DNA from: Granulosicoccus sp.
GTDB taxonomy: Bacteria > Pseudomonadota > Gammaproteobacteria > Granulosicoccales > Granulosicoccaceae
Assembly: GCA_023301725.1 (NCBI GenBank)
Contig: JALZUD010000072.1
Coordinates: forward strand, 1 to 33,106
Direction: 5' to 3'
Length of the DNA: 33,106 bases
In this document: positions 7,645 to 16,386 of the stretch, one piece after another
Layout of the letters: each line of letters opens with the position of its first letter
How positions within the stretch are numbered: position 1 is the first letter of the stretch
Made by a program: the position numbers and the translations under genes
Notes under the pieces: generated by a model
The model's database searches: none
The model's input: the letters and a program-made list of their open reading frames with translations, nothing else
Told to the model about the DNA's origin: nothing

Positions 7645-8712
7645 TCAATTCAGGCGAACACCCGACTCACAATCAAACGCATGCCAATGTGATGCATCAG
7701 CCTTCAGTGGTAGCGTTGAATTTTCTTCAAACCGATGGGTGCCCACTAGCCGTAAAGCCATCGGCTCAGGGTGCCCTTGCACCAATTCACTATGCCCATG
7801 TACTAAAGTATCTGCGCCCAGTGTTTCTACAGTAAGCACACGCAGGGTCAATTGCGCATCACTCGGATCACACAGCGCAAGGTTCTCAGGACGAACACCT
7901 AAATCAATGGTTTGTCTGGCTTGCGCCTGCTCGGCCAACTCGGGTAAATCCAGATTAGGTGGCAATGCTGCCACAGGCACTTTATTGAGAAAATTCATGC
8001 CGGGCGAACCGATAAAACTAGCTACAAAACGTGTAGCTGGACGCTCATAGACTTTCATGGCTTCATCAACCTGATCGGCAACTCCTCCGTTCATAACGAT
8101 AAGTCGATCAGCCAGTGTCATAGCTTCAACCTGATCGTGAGTCACATACAGAGAGGTAACGCCCAAACGTCTCTGCAACTGCTTTATTTCCAGCCGCATT
8201 TGAACGCGCAAAAGCGCGTCAAGATTAGACAAGGGCTCGTCAAACAAGAACACACTAGGCTGCCGCACAATAGCGCGCCCCATAGCCACCCTCTGCCGCT
8301 GACCTCCAGATAATGCCTTGGGTTTTCTGTCTAGCAGCTCGGACAGCGATAGCATGCGCGCAGCCTCCTCAACCCTTGAACGTATTTCAGCTTTTGGCAG
8401 TCGCATGATTTTAAGACCATATGCCATGTTGTCGAATACGCTCATGTGCGGATATAGGGCGTAAGTCTGAAACACCATAGCGATATCTCGATCCTTGGGC
8501 TCCTCATCATTCACCCGCCGACCGTCAATGCGTAATTCGCCCTCGGTGACCTCTTCTAAACCTGCAACCATTCGTAGCAGCGTTGATTTGCCACAGCCGC
8601 TGGGCCCGACAATAACGATCAGCTCGCCGTCTGCTATCGAGGCGTTAACACCGTGTATGACTTGAGTTTTACCGTAACTTTTACGGATATTCTGTAAATC
8701 AATAGTGGCCAT
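7645..8712 (-). CDS. ugpC: ABC importer ATP-binding protein, UgpC/MalK type
   Basis: The 355-residue ATPase of the ugp importer. Walker A is GPSGCGKST (36-44). Then come the Q-loop in [14 protein letters not shown], the signature [15 protein letters not shown], Walker B in [12 protein letters not shown] and the switch His in [10 protein letters not shown]. The C-terminal ~110 residues are the TOBE/regulatory domain of CUT1-type ATPases, with the GSPGMNFLN and GVRPENL landmarks. It is the last gene of ugpBAEC, 51 bases after ugpE. E. coli carries ugpQ (glycerophosphodiesterase) next; here the operon ends and a pirin gene faces it. MalK-like ATPases can serve more than one CUT1 transporter, so sharing with an unlinked polyol transporter is possible. 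Confidence 0.92.
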   Translation of the reverse strand: MATIDLQNIRKSYGKTQVIHGVNASIADGELIVIVGPSGCGKSTLLRMVAGLEEVTEGELRIDGRRVNDEEPKDRDIAMVFQTYALYPHMSVFDNMAYGLKIMRLPKAEIRSRVEEAARMLSLSELLDRKPKALSGGQRQRVAMGRAIVRQPSVFLFDEPLSNLDALLRVQMRLEIKQLQRRLGVTSLYVTHDQVEAMTLADRLIVMNGGVADQVDEAMKVYERPATRFVASFIGSPGMNFLNKVPVAALPPNLDLPELAEQAQARQTIDLGVRPENLALCDPSDAQLTLRVLTVETLGADTLVHGHSELVQGHPEPMALRLVGTHRFEENSTLPLKADASHWHAFDCESGVRLN

Positions 8713-8763
8713 CAGTGCCTGAACTCAATTGTATTAACCGCTGTAGTCGGTAGGGTTGTGTCA

Positions 8764-9606
8764 TCATTTTTCTGAATCTACCAGCCCTTTGATAAATAAA
8801 CGCTGCATTAACAAAACAACCAGCACAGGAGGAATGATAGCCATCACCGATGTTGCCATTGTTAAAGGCCAGTCAGCAAAGTCATCTGCTTGTGGCACTG
8901 TTTGCTTGATACCCATAACGATGGTGTTCATGGAAGGGTCAGTAGTTATCAGTAATGGCCACAAAAATTGGTTCCAGCCATAGATGAAAAGTATGACAAA
9001 CAGAGCTGCTATGTTGGTGCGCGACAATGGCAGCAAAATGTCTTTAAAAAACCTGATGGGCCCGGCACCATCCATTCGAGCAGCTTCAACCAATTCGTCT
9101 GGCACCGTCATAAAAAATTGCCGAAACAAAAACGTAGCGGTAGCTGATGCAATCAACGGCAAAATCAATCCAGTGTAGCTGTTGAGCAACCCCAGTTTTG
9201 CAGCAATTTCATAGGTAGGTAAGATGCGAACCTCCACTGGCAGCATCAGCGTCATGAAAATAGTCCAGAAGCACAGCATGCGAAATGGAAAACGGAAATA
9301 GACGATGGCATAGGCGGACAATAAGGAAATAACAATCTTACCTATAGCGATTCCCATTGCCATAACCAGGCTGTTCCAGAGCATCCCGAGTACAGGCGCG
9401 TTAGAACCACGAAATAAAGCACGTTTATAGTTTTCCCAAAACTGATCACCCGGAATCAGTGACATGGGGACCTGCAGTACTTCCTGGCGTGTCAACGTAG
9501 AGCCGACAAACGTCAAATACAAAGGGAAGCACAACAAAACAATGCCTAATATCAACAGGATATGAACAGTGGCTGTTCGCCAAGGATGTCGGCCCACAAT
9601 TGCCAT
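8764..9606 (-). CDS. ugpE: sn-glycerol-3-phosphate-type ABC importer permease UgpE
   Basis: A 280-residue inner-membrane permease, nearly the length of E. coli UgpE (281). About six hydrophobic helices are visible, and the EAA loop that docks the ATPase is intact (EAARMDGAGPIRFFKDILLPLS). The N-terminal LLCFPLYLTFVGSTL and the GMLWNSLVMA segment fit the CUT1 MalG/UgpE branch. It starts 22 bases after the ugpA stop, so the two are probably translated from one mRNA. Confidence 0.9.
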   Translation of the reverse strand: MAIVGRHPWRTATVHILLILGIVLLCFPLYLTFVGSTLTRQEVLQVPMSLIPGDQFWENYKRALFRGSNAPVLGMLWNSLVMAMGIAIGKIVISLLSAYAIVYFRFPFRMLCFWTIFMTLMLPVEVRILPTYEIAAKLGLLNSYTGLILPLIASATATFLFRQFFMTVPDELVEAARMDGAGPIRFFKDILLPLSRTNIAALFVILFIYGWNQFLWPLLITTDPSMNTIVMGIKQTVPQADDFADWPLTMATSVMAIIPPVLVVLLMQRLFIKGLVDSEK

Positions 9607-9628
9607 CAGCGCCTATGCCTCTCGCCCA

Positions 9629-10510
9629 TCAGTAATGCACCTTTTTTTCTATATAACGAAATTGCACCACGGTTAGCGCGCCAACCAACACCATCAAAAT
9701 GACTGATTGAGCTGCTGATGAGCCTAGATCTTGACCAACAAAACCATCTGCAAATACTTTGTAAACCAGAATACTGGTATCTCGCTCAGGACCGCCGAGG
9801 GTAATAGTGTGGATGACACCAAACGTATCAAAGAAAGCGTAGATGATGTTAACAACCAGCAAAAAGAATGTGGTGGGAGACAGCAACGGTAACGTGATAG
9901 TTCGAAAACGGTGCCAAGGACTAGCACCATCGATGGTGGCAGCCTCTATCAAACTTTTTGGAATAGCCTGCAAACCCGCCAAAAAAAACAGGAAATTATA
10001 GCTGACTTGTTTCCATGCGGCGGCCAACACAACCAGAAGCATGGCCTGATCACCATCGAGTACATGATTCCATTTAACACCGAGAAATTTTAAATAGTAC
10101 GACGCTACACCTATTGACGGGTTGAACATAAACAACCAGACAATCCCTGCAATAGCGGGAGCCACAGCATAGGGCCAGATTAAGAAGGTACGGTACCAGC
10201 CTGACCCTTTAATCACACTATCAGCCAACACGGCAAAGAACAATGCAGGCACCATCGCCATCAGCGTCACGCTGACACTAAATACAGCGGTGGTGGCAAA
10301 CGATTCTAGATAGCTGGAGTCATTGAGTAGGAACTGGAAATTCTCCATTCCCACATATTGACTACTTAGCCCGAATGGATCAGGCAGCTGGGTTGATTGC
10401 ATTACAGCCTGCACAGCAGGCCACATAAAAAACACCCCAGTGATGATCAACTGGGGTGCAACCAACAGCCACGGCAACCAAGTACCGCGAAAATAGACTT
10501 TCTTTTGCAT
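9629..10510 (-). CDS. ugpA: sn-glycerol-3-phosphate-type ABC importer permease UgpA
   Basis: A 293-residue inner-membrane permease, matching UgpA in length and landmarks: an early [16 protein letters not shown] helix, the [23 protein letters not shown] loop, and a late [20 protein letters not shown] segment that is very characteristic of UgpA. About six membrane helices are visible. It heterodimerises with UgpE to form the channel. The gene lies 45 bases downstream of ugpB and has no strong Shine-Dalgarno of its own. Confidence 0.92.
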   Translation of the reverse strand: MQKKVYFRGTWLPWLLVAPQLIITGVFFMWPAVQAVMQSTQLPDPFGLSSQYVGMENFQFLLNDSSYLESFATTAVFSVSVTLMAMVPALFFAVLADSVIKGSGWYRTFLIWPYAVAPAIAGIVWLFMFNPSIGVASYYLKFLGVKWNHVLDGDQAMLLVVLAAAWKQVSYNFLFFLAGLQAIPKSLIEAATIDGASPWHRFRTITLPLLSPTTFFLLVVNIIYAFFDTFGVIHTITLGGPERDTSILVYKVFADGFVGQDLGSSAAQSVILMVLVGALTVVQFRYIEKKVHY

Positions 10511-10555
10511 CGCTATATCAGCAAATAAAAAATCATTCCTTATTCAGCAATAATC

Positions 10556-11881
10556 TTAGCGCTGAGATTTTTCGAAACGACGCAACAGCTCATTACCTCT
10601 GGTTACAGCGGTATCGAGTGCCGTTTGGGCATCCTTGCTACCGTTCCAGACTCCTTCCAGCTCCTCGTCGATGATGCCACGAATTTGATCAAAACTACCT
10701 AGACGTAGCCCCTTGGAATTTTCCGTTGGTGCTTTGCCAGTCATCTGGATAATGGAAATTTCAGTGCCGAGATTGGCCTCATAATAACCCTCGCCCTTGG
10801 ACTGCTCGTAAGCGGCCATGGTGATAGGTAAATAACCCGTATTCTGATGCCACTTAGCCTGAATATCAGAAGTGGAGAGGAAACTTAAAAATGCAGCGGC
10901 AGCTTCATATTCTTCATCAGTCTTGCCAGCAAGTGCCCATAGCGAGGCGCCGCCGATAATAGTATTTTGCGGTGCATCCTCTACATCAGCCCAATAGGGT
11001 AATGGCGCTATGGAGAAATCGAATTGTGCTTCTGATTTGATACCGGCGTAGCCCGCAGAAGATTCTGTGTATAGCGCACACTCACCACTTCGAAAGTTAG
11101 CGCCGCCTTCATTGCGTCGACCAAGGTAGACGAACTTACCGTCTTGTGCCCATTGCCCCATGGTTTCGATGTGTTTTACCTGTGCTGGGCTATTGAATGC
11201 CAGCTCGGTATCTGCTGCTTCAAAGCCATTGGCTTTGGTTGCAAATGGTACGTTGTGATAGGCACTGAGGTTCTCCAAGTGAACCCATGACTGCCATGCA
11301 GTGGTCAATGGGCATTCGTGGCCTTTATCTTTGAGTGCAGTGAGTACTTCACCCACCTCTTCCCAAGTGGCAGGTGGCTTTGATGAATCGATACCTGCCT
11401 CTTCCAACGCGTCATTGTTAATGAACAGCACAGGGGTGGAGCTGTTGTAAGGTAATGACAACATTTGCCCTTCAGTGGTTGTGTAATATCCTGCCACTGC
11501 TGCTAGGTAGGCATCGGGCTCGAACGTGGCCTCAGATTCGGCCATAACCTCGTACACTGGCTTGATAGCGCCCTTGGCACCCATCATAGTCGCCGTGCCT
11601 ACTTCAAACACTTGTAGCAATGTAGGGTGTTCGCTAGCGCGAAAAGCAGCAATACCCGCATTGAGCGTTTCGGAATAATTGCCTTTGTTGGTGGCAACCA
11701 CTACGAAGTCGTCTTGTGACTCGTTGAATGTAGTTACTTGCTCATCGAGCAGCTCGCCTAGGCGACCTGTGAAAGCGTGCCACCATTGAATCTCAGTGGC
11801 TGCTTGTGCGACCGGCGTGGCCAGCAAAAATGTGGCGATAGCAAGCGGGATAAAAGCTCGTTCTTTTTTTAATATGGACAC
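10556..11881 (-). CDS. ugpB: Periplasmic glycerol-3-phosphate-type binding protein UgpB
   Basis: A 441-residue periplasmic binding protein with a clear signal peptide (KKER, then a hydrophobic core, cut after VAQA before ATEIQWW). It resembles E. coli UgpB along its length: GNYSETLNAGIAAFR, LQVFEVGTATMM, NSSTPVLFINNDAL, IIGGASLWAL, WHQNTGYLPIT, and the end ALDTAVTRGNELLRRFEKS. UgpB binds sn-glycerol-3-phosphate and glycerophosphodiesters; the exact ligand here is inferred from family only. The start is GTG, preceded by AGAGG at six bases. As first gene of ugpBAEC it should carry the operon promoter in the 109-base gap after dnaJ, where I see a dyad but no clear Pho box. Confidence 0.93.
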   Translation of the reverse strand: MSILKKERAFIPLAIATFLLATPVAQAATEIQWWHAFTGRLGELLDEQVTTFNESQDDFVVVATNKGNYSETLNAGIAAFRASEHPTLLQVFEVGTATMMGAKGAIKPVYEVMAESEATFEPDAYLAAVAGYYTTTEGQMLSLPYNSSTPVLFINNDALEEAGIDSSKPPATWEEVGEVLTALKDKGHECPLTTAWQSWVHLENLSAYHNVPFATKANGFEAADTELAFNSPAQVKHIETMGQWAQDGKFVYLGRRNEGGANFRSGECALYTESSAGYAGIKSEAQFDFSIAPLPYWADVEDAPQNTIIGGASLWALAGKTDEEYEAAAAFLSFLSTSDIQAKWHQNTGYLPITMAAYEQSKGEGYYEANLGTEISIIQMTGKAPTENSKGLRLGSFDQIRGIIDEELEGVWNGSKDAQTALDTAVTRGNELLRRFEKSQR

Positions 11882-11912
11882 TGTTTTCCTCTTCTCTCGT
11901 TTAGGTTACACG

Positions 11913-11930
11913 GTGGCCATAGTTGACCAC
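11913..11930. promoter_or_regulatory. Dyad upstream of ugpB, possible operator
   Basis: Read on the minus strand, GTGGTCA and TGGCCAC are 7-base inverted arms (one G-T pair) around 4 bases, about 30-50 bases before the ugpB start. The position suits an operator overlapping the promoter or leader. It matches neither the PhoB box nor any other consensus I recognise. Confidence 0.35.
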
Positions 11931-11990
11931 GACCGAGAGACAATGTCCAGAGTGTGACGCAGCTCAGCTACGCACACACCCTTACCCATG

Positions 11991-13130
11991 TCAGCTTCGA
12001 AGCTCGTCAAAGAACTTTTTCACTCCACCAAGCCAGTTATGCGCTTGAGGGCTATGCTTCTGTGCGTGGCTTCCACTGATGGTGTCGTGGAATTTCTGTA
12101 GCAAATCGCGTTGTTCAGAGGTTAAATTGACAGGTGTCTCGACACGAACCTTGGTCAGCAAATCACCCACCGCTCCACCACGGACCGGTTTGACGCCCTT
12201 GCCACGCAAACGAAATGATTTTTCGGTTTGAGTGCCTGCCGGAATTTTCAGTTTCACACGACCATTGAGCGTGGGAACTTCAAGCTCTCCACCGATCGCA
12301 GCTGTAGCGTAGTTAATCGGTACCGTGCACAGCAAATCGGCTCCATCGCGTTCAAAAATTGGGTGCTTCTTAACCCGGATAGCCACGTACAAATCCCCAG
12401 CAGGACCGCCGCTATCACTGGCTTCGCCTTCGCCGGATAAACGGATCTTGTCGCCATTGTCGACTCCGCTCGGAATCTTGACCGAAAGCTTCTTTTCCTT
12501 TTGAGTACGCCCTTGGCCGCGACATTTTGGACATGGATCAGTGATGACCTTGCCTTTACCTCGGCAAGACGGACACGTTTGCTGGACAGAGAAAAAACCC
12601 TGTTGCATTCGCACTTGTCCCACGCCATGGCAAGTGCCACAACTGGTCGGGTTGGTTCCACGTTTTGCGCCGTTACCATCACAAGCGTCACAGGCCACCA
12701 GATTGGGGATGTTAATTTCTGTAGACGTACCAGCTACCGCCTCTTCGAGAGTGATCTCGAGATTATATTGCAGATCGTCACCGCGATAAACACGCTGACC
12801 TCCACCGCCACCACGTCGTCCACCGCCGAATATGTCGCCGAAAACGTCGCCAAAAATATCATTGATGTCTGCGCCGCCACCGAAACCGCCCGCTCCTGGC
12901 TGATTACTCACACCGGCGTGCCCGAACTGGTCGTAAGCTGCGCGTTTTTCTTTGTTCTTTAAAATTTCGTGGGCTTCCTTTGCCTCTTTGAATTTCTCGG
13001 ACGCCTCGTCGTCATCCGGATTTCTATCTGGGTGGTACTTCATTGCCAGACGTCTGTACGCCTTTTTCAGATCGGCATCAGACACGTCTTTCGACACACC
13101 TAAGACTTCGTAATAGTCACGTTGCGACAT
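11991..13130 (-). CDS. dnaJ: Chaperone co-factor DnaJ
   Basis: The 379-residue Hsp40 partner that stimulates DnaK ATPase and delivers substrates. The J domain occupies about 1-70, with the essential His33-Pro34-Asp35. A Gly/Phe-rich linker follows (about 75-115). The zinc-binding domain has four repeats: [24 protein letters not shown] and CPKCRGQG. Two beta-sandwich substrate domains complete a canonical type I DnaJ. It is the last gene of hrcA-grpE-dnaK-dnaJ and is separated from dnaK by 265 bases that contain a repeat element, so it may also have its own promoter. Confidence 0.98.
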   Translation of the reverse strand: MSQRDYYEVLGVSKDVSDADLKKAYRRLAMKYHPDRNPDDDEASEKFKEAKEAHEILKNKEKRAAYDQFGHAGVSNQPGAGGFGGGADINDIFGDVFGDIFGGGRRGGGGGQRVYRGDDLQYNLEITLEEAVAGTSTEINIPNLVACDACDGNGAKRGTNPTSCGTCHGVGQVRMQQGFFSVQQTCPSCRGKGKVITDPCPKCRGQGRTQKEKKLSVKIPSGVDNGDKIRLSGEGEASDSGGPAGDLYVAIRVKKHPIFERDGADLLCTVPINYATAAIGGELEVPTLNGRVKLKIPAGTQTEKSFRLRGKGVKPVRGGAVGDLLTKVRVETPVNLTSEQRDLLQKFHDTISGSHAQKHSPQAHNWLGGVKKFFDELRS

Positions 13131-13270
13131 TTTCTAGTAGAACCCGATTGACCCGACATAACGAGGAAAAGGCCGGCAAGCTCTAATGACACAAACAGTA
13201 ATAACTGCTCGGCTGGCTTTTCCGACCTTTCCTGGCAACTGATTAAAGACGAACGCCCCTGACTTAAGCT

Positions 13271-13340
13271 CGTCATCTCCACGCAAGTGGGGATCCATGC
13301 TGCTACGAACCTTGGATCCCCACATTCGCGGGAGTGACAT
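13271..13340. repeat. REP/MITE-like inverted repeat between dnaK and dnaJ
   Basis: Two ~26-base arms face each other: one runs from CGTCATCTCC through GTGGGGATCC, the other from TTGGATCCCC through CGCGGGAGTGACAT. Each arm also folds on itself (CCAC-GCAA-GTGG; CCC...GGG). This design, GTCAT plus a GC-rich mini-hairpin plus GGATCCA around a short unique core, is the layout of the dispersed intergenic REP-like elements of many proteobacteria. Only one copy is in the window, so repetition in the genome is inferred. In the dnaK-dnaJ transcript it would form a strong hairpin that could stabilise or attenuate the message. Confidence 0.65.
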
Positions 13341-13395
13341 TTCCTAATATTTTAACTTCAGTAGGTGCCATACGATTAAAGCCTAAAACTGGTAA

Positions 13396-15333
13396 TTATG
13401 AAGCTTTATCTTCTTTTACTTCTTCAAATTCAGCATCAACGGCGTCGTCTGCGTTAGCAGATTTTTCGCCACCATTCTCTGCATCAGCCGCATCAGCGAC
13501 TGCACCTTCAGCGTTTTGTTGAGCGTAAGCTCGCTCTGCAAGTTTTCCTGCAGCTTCACTCAGATCGCTTATTTTGGCATCAATCGCTTCTTCATCTTCG
13601 CCCGTGAGTACCGTGCGAAGCTCAGCAATTTTGCCATCGATATCCGTTTTCTCACCCTCGTCTAGCTGATCTGCCAAATCCGTCATTGATTTTTCAGCTG
13701 CGTGGATAAGCTGCTCGCCCTGATTGCGCTTATCTATCAAGCCTCGTAGCTTCGCATCTTCAGCTGCGTGCTCTTCAGCATCACGCACCATGGCATCGAT
13801 CTCTTCATCAGACAGGCCACTGGACGCCTTGATAACAATCGACTGTTGTTTACCCGTTGCCTTATCGCGAGCAGAAACGTTCATGATGCCGTTTGCGTCA
13901 ATGTCGAAAGTGACTTCTACCTGAGGCACACCGCGTGGCGCTGGTGGAATATCTGCAAGGTCAAATCTGCCAAGAGACTTGTTCGTGTTGGCAATTTCAC
14001 GCTCGCCCTGGAGCACATGGACGGTAACCGCTGTCTGGTTATCGTCTGCTGTTGAAAACACTTGCTGGGCTTTCGTTGGGATCGTTGTGTTCTTCTCGAT
14101 GAGTTTGGTCATAACACCACCCAGAGTCTCGATACCCAGAGACAACGGCGTAACGTCGAGAAGTAGTACGTCTTTCACCTGACCACCAAGAACACCACCT
14201 TGGATGGCAGCACCAACGGCTACGGCTTCGTCAGGATTCACGTCTTTACGTGGATCTTTGCCAAAGAAGTCTTTGACAGTTTCCTGAACTTTGGGCATTC
14301 GAGTCTGACCGCCCACCATAATGACATCTTGAATTTCTGAGGCCGAGAGGCCTGCATCCTTAAGCGCTGTCTTACAGGGCTCTACGGTACGCGACACTAA
14401 ATCATCGACTAGAGACTCAAGCTTGGCGCGAGATACTTTGATGTTCAGGTGTTTGGGACCAGTAGCATCAGCCGTAATGTATGGCAGGTTAACGTCGGTT
14501 TGCTGCGTGCTTGAGAGCTCGATCTTGGCTTTCTCTGCCGCCTCTTTCAGACGCTGTAACGCCAAAGGATCGCTGTGCAAATCGATACCGCTTTCTTTCT
14601 TGAATTCGTCTGACAAGTAATCGATAAGACGGTTGTCGAAATCTTCGCCACCCAAGAATGTGTCACCGTTTGTTGATAGCACTTCAAACTGATGCTCTCC
14701 GTCAACTTCTGCGATCTCTATGATAGAGATATCGAAGGTTCCACCACCTAGGTCGTAAACCGCGACAGTCTTGTTGCCACGCTGCTTATCCATACCATAG
14801 GCAAGCGCTGCAGCCGTTGGCTCGTTGATGATACGCTTGACTTCGAGTCCTGCAATTCTGCCTGCGTCTTTTGTTGCCTGACGTTGCGAGTCGTTGAAAT
14901 ACGCAGGCACAGTGATGACCGCTTCAGAAACCGTTTCGCCAAGGTACTCTTCAGCCGTTTGTTTCATTTTCATGAGTACGCGAGCCGCTACTTCGGGAGG
15001 CGCCATACCTTTGCCAGCTGCCTCTACCCAAGCGTCGCCGTTGTCCGCTTTGATAATTTTGTAAGGGACGAGTTCTATATCTTTTTGAACCGCCTCTTCA
15101 TCAAAACGCCGACCGATCAAACGCTTGACCGCATACAGCGTATTCTTGGGGTTGGTTACTGCTTGGCGCTTGGCCGGCTGGCCGACAACAACTTCGCCAT
15201 CGTCTGCAAATGCAACAATAGACGGTGTGGTGCGGTCGCCTTCAGCATTCTCGATGACTCGGGGCTTCCCGCCTTCCATGACCGCGACACACGAGTTAGT
15301 CGTACCGAGGTCGATTCCGATAATGGTACCCAT
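13396..15333 (-). CDS. dnaK: Chaperone Hsp70, DnaK
   Basis: A 645-residue Hsp70, the normal bacterial length. The ATPase domain begins with [19 protein letters not shown] and includes [17 protein letters not shown], the phosphate-2 loop [13 protein letters not shown] and the [13 protein letters not shown] motif. The [14 protein letters not shown] linker leads into the substrate-binding beta domain, followed by a helical lid and a disordered acidic tail ending [11 protein letters not shown]. It folds client proteins with DnaJ and GrpE. AGGAA about eight bases before the ATG is a suitable ribosome site, and a sigma-32-like promoter lies about 75-100 bases upstream. Confidence 0.99.
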   Translation of the reverse strand: MGTIIGIDLGTTNSCVAVMEGGKPRVIENAEGDRTTPSIVAFADDGEVVVGQPAKRQAVTNPKNTLYAVKRLIGRRFDEEAVQKDIELVPYKIIKADNGDAWVEAAGKGMAPPEVAARVLMKMKQTAEEYLGETVSEAVITVPAYFNDSQRQATKDAGRIAGLEVKRIINEPTAAALAYGMDKQRGNKTVAVYDLGGGTFDISIIEIAEVDGEHQFEVLSTNGDTFLGGEDFDNRLIDYLSDEFKKESGIDLHSDPLALQRLKEAAEKAKIELSSTQQTDVNLPYITADATGPKHLNIKVSRAKLESLVDDLVSRTVEPCKTALKDAGLSASEIQDVIMVGGQTRMPKVQETVKDFFGKDPRKDVNPDEAVAVGAAIQGGVLGGQVKDVLLLDVTPLSLGIETLGGVMTKLIEKNTTIPTKAQQVFSTADDNQTAVTVHVLQGEREIANTNKSLGRFDLADIPPAPRGVPQVEVTFDIDANGIMNVSARDKATGKQQSIVIKASSGLSDEEIDAMVRDAEEHAAEDAKLRGLIDKRNQGEQLIHAAEKSMTDLADQLDEGEKTDIDGKIAELRTVLTGEDEEAIDAKISDLSEAAGKLAERAYAQQNAEGAVADAADAENGGEKSANADDAVDAEFEEVKEDKAS

Positions 15334-15406
15334 GATAAAAATTCCTGACTTGATCTAATGTGATAATCAGTACGCTTAACAAGGCATCCTGATCGTTGAA
15401 GCAATG

Positions 15407-15432
15407 ATGTGGCCCGTGCGGCCTATTTCAAT
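15407..15432 (-). promoter_or_regulatory. Heat-shock (sigma-32-like) promoter of dnaK
   Basis: Reading the minus strand: ATTGAAA at 15432-15426, 13 bases, then CCACAT at 15412-15407. The sigma-32 (RpoH) consensus is CTTGAAA, 11-16 bases, CCCCAT. The spacing is right and each box has one mismatch. It lies about 75 bases before the dnaK start in the 204-base gap after grpE, where an internal heat-shock promoter makes sense. Confidence 0.5.
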
Positions 15433-15452
15433 ACTAAAAGCGGTTTTCTAAG

Positions 15453-15484
15453 CCCGAACAATCGGAATTTACCGACAAATCGGG
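15453..15484. terminator. Hairpin in the grpE-dnaK gap
   Basis: Outer arms CCCGA/TCGGG and inner arms TCGG/CCGA form a two-part stem. It lies between grpE and the dnaK promoter candidate, so it may end or attenuate read-through from grpE. There is no T-run; an operator role is the alternative. Confidence 0.35.
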
Positions 15485-15490
15485 TTATTT

Positions 15491-15511
15491 GTGCAGTAAA
15501 CGCAACTGCAC
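15491..15511. promoter_or_regulatory. Perfect dyad after grpE
   Basis: GTGCAGT and ACTGCAC are perfect 7-base arms around 7 bases, starting 27 bases after the grpE stop and just ahead of a second hairpin. The arm and spacer sizes resemble an operator (CIRCE is 9-9-9), but the sequence is not CIRCE. Confidence 0.35.
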
Positions 15512-15537
15512 CAAGTGTAAAAAATGATGAAGCAGTT

Positions 15538-16290
15538 CTACTTTGACACCATAACCAACGCGGGCCGAACCAGACGCTCATTCAAGGTGTAACCCTTCTG
15601 CATAACACCCGTTACGATATTGGCAGGCTTTCCTTCGACTTCCTGCATGGACATCGCTTGGTGAAATTCTGGGTCGAATTTTTCATCTACCGGGTTCACC
15701 TCGAGCACGTTATTTTTTTCAAGAACCTGGGCCAGCATTTTTAGAGTGAGTTCCGCACCCTCTACCAGAGACTTGGGATCTGCGTCTTCAGCGGCGGCAG
15801 CAGCAAGACCTAATTCGAGACTGTCTTTAACCGGCAGTAAATCGCCGACAATGCCCTCAAGAGCGAATTTACGCGCTTTGGTAACATCGTTTTGTGCGCG
15901 CTTTCGTTGATTTTCCATATCGGCCTGTAAGCGTAGCAAACGGTCCCAGTAGTCAGCTGACTTAGACTCAGCCTCTATTAGCTGCTTCTGCAGCACCGTC
16001 AACTCATCTTCGTCTTCTTTCTCCTCGTCAGCTTCGGTATCGTCCTCTGCCTCGTCGCTCATGCGTTCATCACCAAAGCCTAAAGGATCCTCATCCTCCT
16101 GCTCATCACTGGCAGACTGATCGCTCTCGCTTTGACCTTCGGGATCTATCACAGACTGAGCGTCTTTGTCGCTGGCTTGCGCTGACTGGCTCGCCTTCGC
16201 GTCAGCAACATCATCCGAATGTTCGATATTTTCATCGTTGGCTGGCTCTTTGCCAGCGGTGTCAGACGTGTCTTTATTGTCTGGCGTCAT
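15538..16290 (-). CDS. grpE: Nucleotide exchange factor GrpE
   Basis: GrpE releases ADP from DnaK. The conserved core is complete: a long coiled coil containing DRLLRLQADMENQRKRA, followed by the beta domain with EVNPVDEKFDPEFHQAM and NIVTGVMQKGYTLNERLVRPALV. I chose the ATG at 16290 (250 residues) because GGGAG lies eight bases before it; a GTG eight codons upstream has no ribosome site. The N-terminal ~100 residues are very rich in Asp, Glu and Ser and probably disordered, making the protein about 50 residues longer than E. coli GrpE (197). It lies 78 bases downstream of hrcA and upstream of dnaK. Confidence 0.96.
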   Translation of the reverse strand: MTPDNKDTSDTAGKEPANDENIEHSDDVADAKASQSAQASDKDAQSVIDPEGQSESDQSASDEQEDEDPLGFGDERMSDEAEDDTEADEEKEDEDELTVLQKQLIEAESKSADYWDRLLRLQADMENQRKRAQNDVTKARKFALEGIVGDLLPVKDSLELGLAAAAAEDADPKSLVEGAELTLKMLAQVLEKNNVLEVNPVDEKFDPEFHQAMSMQEVEGKPANIVTGVMQKGYTLNERLVRPALVMVSK

Positions 16291-16327
16291 CAAAACAACT
16301 CCCGATATCCGCACTTCATTAATAGTG

Positions 16328-16346
16328 AGTTCGCACTGGTCGAACT
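16328..16346. promoter_or_regulatory. Dyad between grpE promoter and start, possible operator
   Basis: AGTTCG and CGAACT are perfect 6-base arms around 7 bases, about 40-55 bases before the grpE start and just downstream of a promoter-like pair. This is where HrcA's CIRCE operator usually sits, yet the sequence is unlike CIRCE. It may be a different HrcA site or belong to another regulator. Confidence 0.35.
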
Positions 16347-16358
16347 ATTTACCGCACT

Positions 16359-16386
16359 TATATAGTTCTTAACTGCGCAGATTCAA
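16359..16386 (-). promoter_or_regulatory. Candidate grpE promoter inside the end of hrcA
   Basis: On the minus strand TTGAAT (16386-16381), 16 bases, TATATA (16364-16359): four of six matches in each sigma-70 box. The upstream box extends to CCTTGAA, which also resembles a sigma-32 -35 element, but no CCCCAT follows. Confidence 0.35.

Noticed and set aside
11931..11990. Possible Pho box upstream of ugpB
   Set aside because: A CTGACAT half-site occurs, but there is no second half at the required 11-base spacing.
12501..12962. A 153-residue open frame antisense to dnaJ
   Set aside because: It is the mirror of the Gly- and Cys-rich dnaJ coding sequence, with no ribosome site and low-complexity Thr/Ser content.
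14884..15348. A 154-residue open frame antisense to the start of dnaK
   Set aside because: A shadow of dnaK; it would cover the dnaK start region and has no recognisable domain.
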